In this document: piece after piece, positions 34,381-42,359 of the stretch | Position numbering within the stretch: the stretch's first letter is position 1 | How the letters are laid out: each line of letters opens with the position of its first letter | Source of the DNA: Micrococcales bacterium | Lineage (GTDB): Bacteria > Actinomycetota > Actinomycetes > Actinomycetales > Cellulomonadaceae | Reading direction: 5' to 3' | Length of the DNA stretch: 64,000 nucleotides | Assembly: GCA_009779195.1 (NCBI GenBank) | Contig: WRET01000004.1 | Span: 25,468-89,467, forward strand | Notes under the pieces: generated by a model | Databases searched by the model: none | What the model was told of the DNA's origin: nothing | Seen by the model: the letters and a program-made list of their open reading frames with translations, nothing else | Translations under genes and position numbers: made by a program

Positions 34381-35598
34381 ATGACCGACGTCGACGACCA
34401 AGTCCCGATGCGACGGTGGAGCACCCCAGCCATCGGCCGCCAGCCCGTCGTACGCCCAGACCGTTCGGTGTTCGCCTGGGCGTTGCGCGCCGAGTCGGGC
34501 CAGGGTGACGCTGAGGCTTCCCCGGCAGCCGTCGACCAGCTCGACCGGGCTGTCGAAGCCGAGTACGCCCTGCTGGACCTGGCAGCCCTGACCAGCGGAC
34601 GGCCGCTCATCGTGCGGTGCACCCCGCGGATGCTGTCCGGCGAGCACCCCCTGGGCGCCGACGGTGTCGAGGTCGTCCTGGAGCTGCCCGGGGCCCTGGC
34701 CGCCGACCCGGCGACCCCCGCGGCGGTCGAACGGCTGCGCGACGAGGGCACCCGGCTCGTCCTGGGGGACTACAGCGCGACGCCGCAGCAAGACGCCCTG
34801 CTCGACGACGTGCATATCGTCAAGGTCGCTGCCGCAGCTGACAACATCGCCGAGCTGGTCACCCATGCCCACGACGCCGGTGCCACGGTGATCGCCGAGC
34901 ACGCCGACTCGCGCGCAGATATCGACCGCGCCCTCGATGCCGGGGTGGACCTGCTGCAAGGCCCCATGTTCGAACGTGGCGGCGACGTGCTGGAGCAGGA
35001 GTTCACCGCTGGTGAGCTCCAGTGCCTCGAGCTCATGGCGTTGCTGTCGGACGACCCTGTGGACCAGGCGGCCGTCATCGGCCTGGTCGCCGCCGACCCC
35101 ATGCTCTCGGTCCGGGTGCTGCACCTGGTGAACTCTTCGGCTTTCGGCCTGCCCCGCGAGATCGACTCGGTCCGCCAGGCTGTGGTGCTGGTGGGGCCGC
35201 ACCACCTGTCAGCCCTGGCGATCTCGTCGTTGATCGGCGCTCAGGTGTCCACGGTGGCTGAGCTGTGGGCCATACTGACCCGCGCCCTGGCCTGCTGGGA
35301 CCTGGCAGGCTCGGACGCTGGCTACACCGTCGGGCTCCTGTCGGCCGTCGCCGAGCAGCGCCACCTGGCCATCGAGTCCCTCATCTCCCGCACCGGCGTC
35401 TCCCAAGAGGTCGCCGACGCCCTGTTCTTCCACTCCGGCCCCCTCGGCGAAGCCCTTGCCGCCATCGTCGCCCACGAGGCCAACGACATGATGGGCGTCC
35501 TGGCCGCAGGCCGTGACCCCCACGACGTGTCCGCCGCCCTCCTGGCAGCCGTCCCCGAGGCCCTGGCCATCGCCTCCTCCCTCTCCCTGGACACCTGA
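34381..35598 (+). CDS. Degenerate EAL domain + HDOD domain protein, copy 2
   Basis: This 405-residue protein has an EAL-derived first half and an HDOD second half (about residues 195-400). The catalytic EAL is missing (FAWALRAES at the position) and the other acidic residues are not conserved, so this half is probably a fold only. The HDOD segment is recognisable: VRVLHLVNSSAFGLPREIDSVRQAVVLVG. The start is ATG 34381 after GGAGGAG. It is 29 bases after fliW and oriented the same way, so it may be in the flagellar operon, where csrA is often found. Confidence 0.8.
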   Translation: MTDVDDQVPMRRWSTPAIGRQPVVRPDRSVFAWALRAESGQGDAEASPAAVDQLDRAVEAEYALLDLAALTSGRPLIVRCTPRMLSGEHPLGADGVEVVLELPGALAADPATPAAVERLRDEGTRLVLGDYSATPQQDALLDDVHIVKVAAAADNIAELVTHAHDAGATVIAEHADSRADIDRALDAGVDLLQGPMFERGGDVLEQEFTAGELQCLELMALLSDDPVDQAAVIGLVAADPMLSVRVLHLVNSSAFGLPREIDSVRQAVVLVGPHHLSALAISSLIGAQVSTVAELWAILTRALACWDLAGSDAGYTVGLLSAVAEQRHLAIESLISRTGVSQEVADALFFHSGPLGEALAAIVAHEANDMMGVLAAGRDPHDVSAALLAAVPEALAIASSLSLDT

Positions 35599-35695
35599 GC
35601 CAGGCGGATCAGCCTGGATCCACCTGTTTTCGCTGTCGCGAGTGCCACCTGGCACGCTGGCTGCGTTGTCGCTGCTGCTCGGCGTGGATCCGGGG

Positions 35696-36934
35696 TCAGG
35701 GGCCGAGGTGGCGGATACTGATGACGTGCACGTTGTCGGGACGGGTGTAGCTGGCTCCGGTGCCGGTCACGATGGCCAAGAACCGTGGGGGGCGTGACAT
35801 CCGGGCGCTGATGCGGACCAGTTTCGCGGCGGCGGCGTCTATGACGGTGGGGTGGGGGGACAGTTTCGCCTCGACTCCTGCCCACTGCACACCGTGGACC
35901 AGCACGGCGTCGATCTCGTTGTCGCCTTCGCTGAACGCGCGGACTTCTGTCTCGTTCACCTGGGCGTAGGCGGTCAGGTCGCGGAAGACGAGAGACTCGA
36001 AGAGCTGGCCGAACGCCTCAGGGTCGTCGGTGAGGGCTTGCGGGGTCGCGCCGAGCGCTGCGGCGGCCAGGGACGGGTCGGCGAGGTGCCATTTCGGCGA
36101 CTTGCGCACCTGGGCGCGAGAACGCAGGTGACCGCCCCACGCAGGCTGTTCGACGACGGTCCACAGGCGGACGAGAGCATCGGTGTATGCACTGACCGTC
36201 TTGGTGGTGACCGGCTGTCCATACAGCGCGGTGTCGGCTTCCAGGGAGCGGGAGGTGACGTAGGTGGCACTGGCACGGGCATAGGCGAACAGCAAGGCCG
36301 CGACCCGGCGTGGGTCGTGGCGGACCCCGTCCACCGTGACGATGTCAGCACCGCCGACTGTGCGCAGGTAGTCGTGGTTGGCTGCCATGGCGTCAGCCAA
36401 TGGGCGTCGCTGGTTGGACGGCCATCCGCCGGCGCACACGATCTGCGCGAGCTCGCCGATGCTCGCGGCATCGCATGCGCTGTTGACCGGCTTGCCGGCC
36501 CACAGCGCCGACAGCGACACCGTCGAGGTGGAGTGGCCTGACTCGGCCAGGCTCATCGGCTGCATGCGCACGAAGGCGAACCGCATCGCTCCGGAGTGCC
36601 GGGTGAGGTCTTCTTTCGGTGTCGCCGACCCAGCGAGGATGAACTGCCCGTCGGCCTGGCGCTCGTCCACCGCAGCACGCACGGTGTTCCACAGGTCTGG
36701 TACCAGCTGCCACTCGTCGATCAGCCGGGGTGTGGTCCCCTCGATCGCCGTCGCAGGGTCGGTCTGGGCGGCCCGTCGCAGGTCCGGACGTACGTCGAGC
36801 CGTATCGCGCTGGCGGCCAGGCGTTGGCCGGTCGTCGTCTTGCCGCACGCCTTCGGCCCTTCGAGGACGACCGCCCCCGCGCGACGAAGTGCTGCCTCCA
36901 GTTGGGCATCGACCAGTCGAGGCGCATACTCCAT
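35696..36934 (-). CDS. ATP-binding protein with DUF4143 (AAA_14 type)
   Basis: This 412-residue protein has an AAA fold with a Walker A loop GPKACGKTTTGQRL (about 27-40) and a C-terminal DUF4143-like half (KSPKWHLADPSLAAAAL, DAVLVHGVQWAGVEAK); the latter resembles a restriction-nuclease-like fold. An arginine-finger type RHSGAMRF segment is present. AAA_14/DUF4143 proteins are common in accessory DNA and have no confirmed role. The ATG at 36934 has an extended -10 (TGCTACTCT) six bases ahead, so the mRNA is probably leaderless. Gene context is isolated and looks acquired. Confidence 0.75.
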   Translation of the reverse strand: MEYAPRLVDAQLEAALRRAGAVVLEGPKACGKTTTGQRLAASAIRLDVRPDLRRAAQTDPATAIEGTTPRLIDEWQLVPDLWNTVRAAVDERQADGQFILAGSATPKEDLTRHSGAMRFAFVRMQPMSLAESGHSTSTVSLSALWAGKPVNSACDAASIGELAQIVCAGGWPSNQRRPLADAMAANHDYLRTVGGADIVTVDGVRHDPRRVAALLFAYARASATYVTSRSLEADTALYGQPVTTKTVSAYTDALVRLWTVVEQPAWGGHLRSRAQVRKSPKWHLADPSLAAAALGATPQALTDDPEAFGQLFESLVFRDLTAYAQVNETEVRAFSEGDNEIDAVLVHGVQWAGVEAKLSPHPTVIDAAAAKLVRISARMSRPPRFLAIVTGTGASYTRPDNVHVISIRHLGP

Positions 36935-36940
36935 GGATTC

Positions 36941-36969
36941 AGAGTAGCACGTTCCCAATATTATGGGAA
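36941..36969 (-). promoter_or_regulatory. Extended -10 and palindrome upstream of the DUF4143 gene
   Basis: On the minus strand TGCTACTCT sits six bases before the ATG. Just upstream is TTCCCA-N6-TGGGAA (36952-36969), a dyad well placed to act as a repressor site. Confidence 0.5.
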
Positions 36970-37056
36970 ACAAGCCGCTAGACGGGCCTACGGGAGCGGC
37001 CGTCGATCTGGTGATCGGACCGGTGGCAAGGTGCGGGGCACCAGACCGAGGGCGGC

Positions 37057-37722
37057 CTACGGGCGGCGGGAGAAGCGGTCCAGGAGGTCGGGGTGGCCGG
37101 CGACGATGAGGGTGTCGTTGACCGAGATGCGGGTTTCGGGTTCGGCGTAGCGGAACTCTAGGCCGGGGCTCTTGACGCCGACGACGCGGACGCCGTACTT
37201 GGTGCGCACGCGCGACTGGGCCAACGTGAAACCTTCCAGCTCGCGTGGGGGGCGCATCTTGACGATGGTGAAACCGTCTTCGACGTCGATGTAGTCCAGG
37301 AGCTTGCCGGAGACGAGGTGGGCGACGCGTTCGCCGGCCTCGACCTCGGGGCGGACGATGTGGTGCGCCCCGATACGTTCCAGGATCCGGGCGTGCTCGT
37401 TGGAGATGGCTTTGGCCCAGATCTGCTCGACGCCCATGTCGACGAGGTTGCCGGTGATGAGCACCGACGCCTCCAGGTGGGAGCCGACGGCGACGACCGC
37501 TGTGGGGTAGTCACGCACCCCCAGCTGTTCGAGGGCCACAGGGTTGGTCGCGTCAGCCTCGACCAGGGCGACGCGTCCGGCCCACAAGGCGACGAGCTCG
37601 GGGTTGCGCTCGACCGCCAGCACGTCACGTTCTGAACGGGCCAGGCTCGAGGCGATAGCCGACCCGAACCGGCCCAGGCCGATGACCAGGACGGACCCGT
37701 CGTGCGTTTTCTTGTCAGCCAA
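37057..37722 (-). CDS. trkA: TrkA/KtrA family potassium uptake regulator
   Basis: This 221-residue cytoplasmic RCK-type protein begins with a Rossmann nucleotide-binding loop, VLVIGLGRFGSAIASSLA, with a Glu in AVERNPE for ribose. The C-terminal half (about 150-220) is the TrkA-C regulatory domain. It assembles as a ring that gates the membrane subunit encoded next to it in response to nucleotides. It overlaps the next gene's coding end by 8 bases. Confidence 0.92.
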   Translation of the reverse strand: MADKKTHDGSVLVIGLGRFGSAIASSLARSERDVLAVERNPELVALWAGRVALVEADATNPVALEQLGVRDYPTAVVAVGSHLEASVLITGNLVDMGVEQIWAKAISNEHARILERIGAHHIVRPEVEAGERVAHLVSGKLLDYIDVEDGFTIVKMRPPRELEGFTLAQSRVRTKYGVRVVGVKSPGLEFRYAEPETRISVNDTLIVAGHPDLLDRFSRRP

Positions 37723-39085
37723 TGATCGGCCTCTCCTCGGGGAACCGGACGACCCTGCGACGGTTGCGCAGGGCCAAGGCAGCGGCGATGGTCATCGTCC
37801 CGACGCGGCCGATGAACATCAGCGCGATGAGCACCAGCTGGGCGCTGGTGGGCAGAGTGGGAGTGATCCCGGTGGTCAACCCGCACGTGGCGTAGGCCGA
37901 GATCACCTCGAACAAGACCACGTCCAGGCTCAGCCCGGTCAGCGCCAGCATCGCCAGGCTCGCGATGAGCACCACGGTCGCGGAGATGAACACCACGGCG
38001 ATGGCCACCTGGAGGATGTCGCGGGGGATCCGCCGGCCGAACGCTTCCAGGTCTCGGTCGCCGCGTGCCTCAGCGACGATCGCCAGCATCATCAACGCCA
38101 GGGTCGTGACCTTGATACCGCCCGCGGTGGACGCCGACCCGCCCCCGGCGAACATGAGCGCGTCCTGCAGCAACCAGGTGCTCTCGTGCATCTGAGCGGT
38201 CTCGACGGTGGCGAACCCTGCCGAGCGTGGCATGACTCCGGCGAACAGCGAGGCCAGCACCGTCCCGCTCGCCGACAGCGGCTGGTGGGTCTTGGAGTTG
38301 TTCCACTCGAACGCCGCGACGAGCACCGAACCTGCGACCACCAGCGCCAGGCTCGTGACGATGGTGAGCTTGGAGTGCAACGACCAGCTGCGCGGCCGTC
38401 GCAGCCGCCGCATGACGTCGAGGATCACCGGGAAACCCAGCGACCCGATGAACACCCCGACGATCAACGGTGCCAGCACCCACCAGTCCGACGCGTACGG
38501 CACGAGCCCGTCGGCGGTGGGGACGAACCCGGCGTTGTTGAACGCCGAGATCGCGTAGTACAGCGAGTGCCAGCCTGCCGACCCCACCGTCTGCCCCTCG
38601 GCCAGGAACCGGGGGAACAGCACCGCAGCGATCGTCACCTCCAGGGCCGTGGAGGTCACCACGACGGTGCGCAGCAGCGACCCGACCTCGCCGAGGCGGG
38701 TGAAATGCGTCTCGGACGAGACCAGCAGCCGCTGGGTCAGGCCGACCCGGCGCGAGACGGCCAGCCCGAGCAACGACGCGAGCGTCATCACCCCCAGCCC
38801 GCCCACCTTGATGGCCAGGAGGATCACCGCCAGCCCCCACCCGGACCAGTACGTGCCTGTCGGCACCACGACCAGCCCTGTGACCGTCGTCGCCGAGGTC
38901 GCGGTGAACAAGGCCACGACCGGCGGTGCCCGGTGCCCGCTCGCCGTGGCCCATGGTGCGCTGAGCAGCACGGTGAAAGACAGGATGACCAGCGCAAACA
39001 CGCCGAGAGCCAGACGCGCGGGGGACTGGCGCGCGGAACGGTCGACGTAGTCGCGCCACCGCGCGGCCAGGCCGTTGCCCGCCAC
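37715..39085 (-). CDS. ktrB: Trk/Ktr potassium transporter membrane subunit
   Basis: This 456-residue membrane protein has the TrkH/KtrB repeat architecture with P-loop filters: FTATSATTVTGLVVV, SAFNNAGFVPT, GGGSASTAGGIKVT and SAYATCGLTTGIT. Those glycines line the K+ (or Na+/K+) pore. The start is the GTG at 39085 after AAGGAGG; the ORF prefix extends into the MITE region and is not real. It is transcribed with trkA. Confidence 0.93.
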   Translation of the reverse strand: MAGNGLAARWRDYVDRSARQSPARLALGVFALVILSFTVLLSAPWATASGHRAPPVVALFTATSATTVTGLVVVPTGTYWSGWGLAVILLAIKVGGLGVMTLASLLGLAVSRRVGLTQRLLVSSETHFTRLGEVGSLLRTVVVTSTALEVTIAAVLFPRFLAEGQTVGSAGWHSLYYAISAFNNAGFVPTADGLVPYASDWWVLAPLIVGVFIGSLGFPVILDVMRRLRRPRSWSLHSKLTIVTSLALVVAGSVLVAAFEWNNSKTHQPLSASGTVLASLFAGVMPRSAGFATVETAQMHESTWLLQDALMFAGGGSASTAGGIKVTTLALMMLAIVAEARGDRDLEAFGRRIPRDILQVAIAVVFISATVVLIASLAMLALTGLSLDVVLFEVISAYATCGLTTGITPTLPTSAQLVLIALMFIGRVGTMTIAAALALRNRRRVVRFPEERPIIG

Positions 39086-39234
39086 CGGGCCTCCTTCGTG
39101 TGCTCTCGTGCCGCGCCAGGCGGCGCCGCCAGTGCGTCCACTCAACCACCACTGTGGCACGTCGCGGCCAGCCAGACGCGCTGCCACACGCCATATGACC
39201 AGCGGCTGGCAGATGGGGGAAGGTCTGACGTCTA

Positions 39235-39394
39235 AGGCGTGTCTCTTAACCCCCCGTGCGCCGCGACGCGCCCGGCACGCACGCTGGCGGCGTTGTCGTC
39301 GTCGGCAGCACCTCCAGTGCTGCTCTCCTCCGTCGCCTTGCCAGCGCACGCACCGGACACGCCGCGCTCGCACGGGGGGCTAAGAGACACGCCC
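39235..39394. mobile_element. MITE-like 160-bp hairpin element
   Basis: The left end AGGCGTGTCTCTTAACCCCC and the right end, read in reverse complement, GGGCGTGTCTCTTAGCCCCC form terminal inverted repeats of 26 bp with 2 mismatches. TA flanks both ends (39233-39234 and 39395-39396), as with IS630/Tc1-type target duplications. The inner arms are also largely complementary, so the whole element can fold as one long hairpin. It has no transposase. Confidence 0.75.
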
Positions 39395-39477
39395 TAACGG
39401 GCGACCGTGCTCGGCCTCGCCTTTTCGCGCAAGCCTGCGGAACGCTACGGTGGCATGGACCACGAAGGAGGTGCCCG

Positions 39478-39675
39478 GTGGAGGAACACGCCCCCGCGCG
39501 CTTCTTGACGGTTATGGAGGTCGCGAACACCATGCGGGTGTCGAAGATGACCGTCTACCGGTTGCTGCACTCTGGCGAGCTGCCCGGGCTGCGCGTCGGA
39601 CGGTCGTTCCGGGTGCCCGCTGACGCACTCGAGGCGTACCTGCGTTCTGCTGCGACCGAGAGCCGGTCGGCGTAG
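39478..39675 (+). CDS. Small excisionase-like MerR/BldC-type helix-turn-helix protein
   Basis: This 65-residue DNA-binding protein has a winged helix signature, LTVMEVANTMRVSKMTVYRLLHSGELPGLRVGRSFRVPADALEAYL. It resembles BldC-like developmental regulators. The start is the GTG at 39478 with AAGGAGG upstream. In actinobacteria such a protein commonly precedes the bS22 gene, as here. Confidence 0.9.
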   Translation: MEEHAPARFLTVMEVANTMRVSKMTVYRLLHSGELPGLRVGRSFRVPADALEAYLRSAATESRSA

Positions 39676-39679
39676 ACGG

Positions 39680-39705
39680 CGATGAGTACCCTGCGGTGCT
39701 CATCG
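39680..39705 (+). terminator. Hairpin between the HTH gene and bS22
   Basis: An 11-bp stem (CGATGAGTACC with GGTGCTCATCG, one G-U pair) with a CTGC loop follows the HTH stop by 4 bases. It lacks a T-run, so it may be an attenuator/terminator or a stabiliser for the bS22 mRNA. Confidence 0.5.
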
Positions 39706-39768
39706 CGTAGCATGGCCGTCTGACTGCTGGTCCGTCTGCCCCGACCACGAACGACGAATGAGGTCTGC

Positions 39769-39867
39769 ATGGGTTCCGTCATCAAGAAGCGCCGCAAGAG
39801 GATGGCGAAGAAGAAGCACCGCAAGCTGTTGCGCAAGACGCGTCACCAGCGTCGCAACCGCAAGTAG
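39769..39867 (+). CDS. Small ribosomal protein bS22 (AURKAIP1/COX24 domain)
   Basis: A 32-residue, extremely basic protein, MGSVIKKRRKRMAKKKHRKL followed by an Arg-rich end, is identical in style to the actinobacterial bS22 of the 30S subunit. It is too short for the ORF track. It starts at the ATG at 39769; the stop is at 39865-39867, 3 bases from the convergent HAD gene's stop. Confidence 0.95.
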   Translation: MGSVIKKRRKRMAKKKHRKLLRKTRHQRRNRK

Positions 39868-39870
39868 CGC

Positions 39871-40968
39871 TCACTTCCTCACTTGTGCGCGGGTGCGCAC
39901 TGCGCAGACCATGGACCACGCCAGCCGGCAGGCCACGGCAGTGACCACCACAGCGTCGGCGCTGCGCACCGCTGCGCGGCGCACCGTGCGGAAGTCGTAC
40001 CGGGGCCAGCCACGGGCGGCAGCAGCACCGCGCAGACGCAGGTCGGGGTTGACCACGGCAGGGTGCCCGACAGTGCTCAGCACAGGCAGGTCGTTGCCTG
40101 AGTCGCCGTACGCATAGCTGGCCGCCAGGTCCAGACCGTGGCGCTGCGCCAGGTCGTGCACCATGGTGGCTTTGACCGGGCCGTGCACCGGTTCGCCCAC
40201 GAGACGTCCGGTGTACTTGCCGTCGGCGCGTTCGGCGACTGTCGCCAGGCACCCGGTGGCCCCCAGGTGCTCGACGAGGACCTGTGCCAGCTCGACCGGC
40301 GTCGCGGTGACCAGCCAGACCTGGTGCCCAGCAGCCAGGTGCGCGTCGACCAGGGCGGTCGTCCCGGCGAACAAGCGTTGGCCGACGTGGTCGCGGTAGA
40401 CCTGTTCGGCGGCCTCGACGAGCAGGTCCGCGTCGTGCCCGGCGAGCAGCTCCAGCGCACGTCCGAGCAGGTGGTCGAGCCTGGGTTCGCCCAGCGCGGC
40501 GTAGCGGGCCTGGTGCGCGACGAACCGCAACAGGTCGTCGCGGCGGAAGAACCCCTGCTGGCACAGCGCCTTGGCCAGGTGGAACAGCGTCGTACCGTGC
40601 ACCAGGGTGTTGTCGACGTCGAAGAACGCGGCGACCTGGCCGTGGGCGGTACGGGCCGGTTCCATCTGCGGCCGGGCGGTCTGCGGGAAGCCGACCGCCT
40701 CGCGGACCAGGCCAGCGAGGCGACCACCGACCGGCGCTGGGAGCGTGACCGGTGCGCTGGCTGGTCCGCGTTGGTTCGGCACCTGGTCCAGCCGCCGGCC
40801 CGTCCACTGCGCACCTTCGGGGACCTCGCAGAAGCGGACGTCTTGTGGTCCCAGCGTCTCGACGTAATGCCCTGCTTGGGCCACAGCCATCCGCCCGGGC
40901 GTGCCTGGGCGCAACACCATCGTCGGACGCTTGGCGGCCGGACCTCGGCGGATCGACAGTGATGGCAC
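39871..40968 (-). CDS. HAD-IB family hydrolase (SerB-like) with N-terminal extension
   Basis: This 365-residue protein has the HAD nucleophile motif FFDVDNTLVHG near residue 117, motif II WLVTATP, and motif III/IV SYAYGDSGNDLPVL. Such HAD-IB proteins are phosphatases or phosphotransferases, often acting on phospholipid or phosphoserine-like substrates. The first 110 residues precede the fold and contain VETLGPQDVRFCEVPEG, which I cannot place. Start: the GTG at 40968 has the best ribosome site (AGGGGAGGG, 9-base spacing), so I prefer it, although an ATG at 40920 or 40890 would be possible. It is convergent with bS22. Confidence 0.8.
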   Translation of the reverse strand: MPSLSIRRGPAAKRPTMVLRPGTPGRMAVAQAGHYVETLGPQDVRFCEVPEGAQWTGRRLDQVPNQRGPASAPVTLPAPVGGRLAGLVREAVGFPQTARPQMEPARTAHGQVAAFFDVDNTLVHGTTLFHLAKALCQQGFFRRDDLLRFVAHQARYAALGEPRLDHLLGRALELLAGHDADLLVEAAEQVYRDHVGQRLFAGTTALVDAHLAAGHQVWLVTATPVELAQVLVEHLGATGCLATVAERADGKYTGRLVGEPVHGPVKATMVHDLAQRHGLDLAASYAYGDSGNDLPVLSTVGHPAVVNPDLRLRGAAAARGWPRYDFRTVRRAAVRSADAVVVTAVACRLAWSMVCAVRTRAQVRK

Positions 40969-41065
40969 GAGCGGGCTCCCTCCCCTGGTACGCCCCACCC
41001 ATCGACGCGCAGGGCAGCCAGCTGAGCGTGACCAGCCGGTCTCACTCAGGTGCAGGACACCAGTA

Positions 41066-42184
41066 TCAGCGGAAGGCGACGAGCCCGGGGGCGACGATCT
41101 CCAGCTGGGCGGCCAGCTCGCGGTGACGCTGGGTCGGGACCTGGTCGAGGGCCTGCTCGAGGTGCGGCAGGGCCCGCGCGTCGTGGTAGTCGGTCACGGC
41201 CATGGCCGCGGCGACCGCGCGGTCGGCGGGCTGGGCGTGGTCGTCAGCGGCGAGGCTGACCAGGGTGGACAGGTCGGCCATCCCGTGACGGTGCAGCCGG
41301 GCGTCCCAGTCGGTGGCTGCTTCCAGACCGTGCAGGGGCGCGACCTGGGCTGCCGCGGCGAGCACTGCCGGGTCACCGGGACGGAACGAGTCCATGAGCT
41401 CGAGCACCCGCAGCGCCGGACGCGAGCCGTCCTTGCTGGCGGCCAGGGTCCAGCGTTCCCACTGGGAAGACGACAGGTCCGGCAGGACGGCACGTAACGC
41501 GTCTTCCCCCAGCTCACGTACGACGACCGGCGACACGTCCTGCCCGGCGCGCAGAGCCTTGCGGACCACTGCCACGGCGTCGTCGTGCCGCCCTGCCCGC
41601 GACAGCAGGGAGGACTCGACACCGACCGCGTCGTCGCGGCGGTGTGGGCGTCCGGCAGCGTCGTAGAACTCCTGCGGCACCCGGGCCAGGGCGGCCAGGC
41701 CAGCGTCCACGTCGTCGCTGTGGGCAGCCACACGTGCTTCGGCGATATCGGCCAGGGCGTTGTCCGGCTGGGCCTCGTGCCACCGCTTGACCCACCGCCC
41801 GGCGGTTTCGGTGTCGCTGATGGACAGGCACAGGTCGATCTGGGTCTGGGCCACGGACTGGACCTCAGCGTCGGTCAACCACCCAGACGCTGCCCACGCC
41901 TGTTGTGCCACCTGGGCTGATTCGCTGTTCTGGGACCGTTTGGCCAGCCACCGGGCCAGGCGCACCTGCACGGACGCGGCCCTCGCCGGGTCCTGGGCGC
42001 TCTGTGCCCCGACGAGCTCGGCCCGTGCTGCCGAGATGTTGCGGTCGACCTTCTTCATCGATGTGCGGCCGGCGTCGGCGTACCCGCCGCGCCGCAGCCG
42101 CACACCGCCCAGAAGGCTCCGGTCCGCCGCCCCCCGCGGTACAGCTGGGATGGCAGCAACGGTCAGACGGTTATTCGTGTTCAT
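41066..42184 (-). CDS. Alpha-helical repeat (TPR-like) protein
   Basis: This 372-residue cytoplasmic protein is built of Ala-rich helices in pairs (for example SLLSRAGRHDDAVAVVRKALRAG and AGRWVKRWHEAQPDNALADIAEARV), as in tetratricopeptide-like scaffolds. I know no specific family. The first 45 residues are basic and unstructured. The ATG at 42184 has GGAG six bases ahead. It is divergent from the EAL-HDOD pair, which suggests a role in the same process, but nothing else proves it. Confidence 0.6.
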   Translation of the reverse strand: MNTNNRLTVAAIPAVPRGAADRSLLGGVRLRRGGYADAGRTSMKKVDRNISAARAELVGAQSAQDPARAASVQVRLARWLAKRSQNSESAQVAQQAWAASGWLTDAEVQSVAQTQIDLCLSISDTETAGRWVKRWHEAQPDNALADIAEARVAAHSDDVDAGLAALARVPQEFYDAAGRPHRRDDAVGVESSLLSRAGRHDDAVAVVRKALRAGQDVSPVVVRELGEDALRAVLPDLSSSQWERWTLAASKDGSRPALRVLELMDSFRPGDPAVLAAAAQVAPLHGLEAATDWDARLHRHGMADLSTLVSLAADDHAQPADRAVAAAMAVTDYHDARALPHLEQALDQVPTQRHRELAAQLEIVAPGLVAFR

Positions 42185-42359
42185 CGCAGGCTCCACAACC
42201 TTGACGTTCGTACACTCTCATCGGCTCGGCAGCCGTGCCTCTTGAGCGATAACAGGCACGTCGCAGGAGGCCGCACGAGTGAAACTTTGCCCGGACAGCT
42301 CCCGGGGTAGCCCGGGTGGTCGATAGGAGCCGGTGAACCAGTCCCTGGAGGATGCCAGC

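Noticed and set aside
37544-39235. 563-residue plus-strand ORF
   Set aside because: Antisense of the trkA/ktrB operon; Gln/His/Arg-rich translation with no motif.
39235-39394. Transposase-bearing insertion sequence
   Set aside because: Only 160 bp long with no ORF; classed as a non-autonomous element instead.
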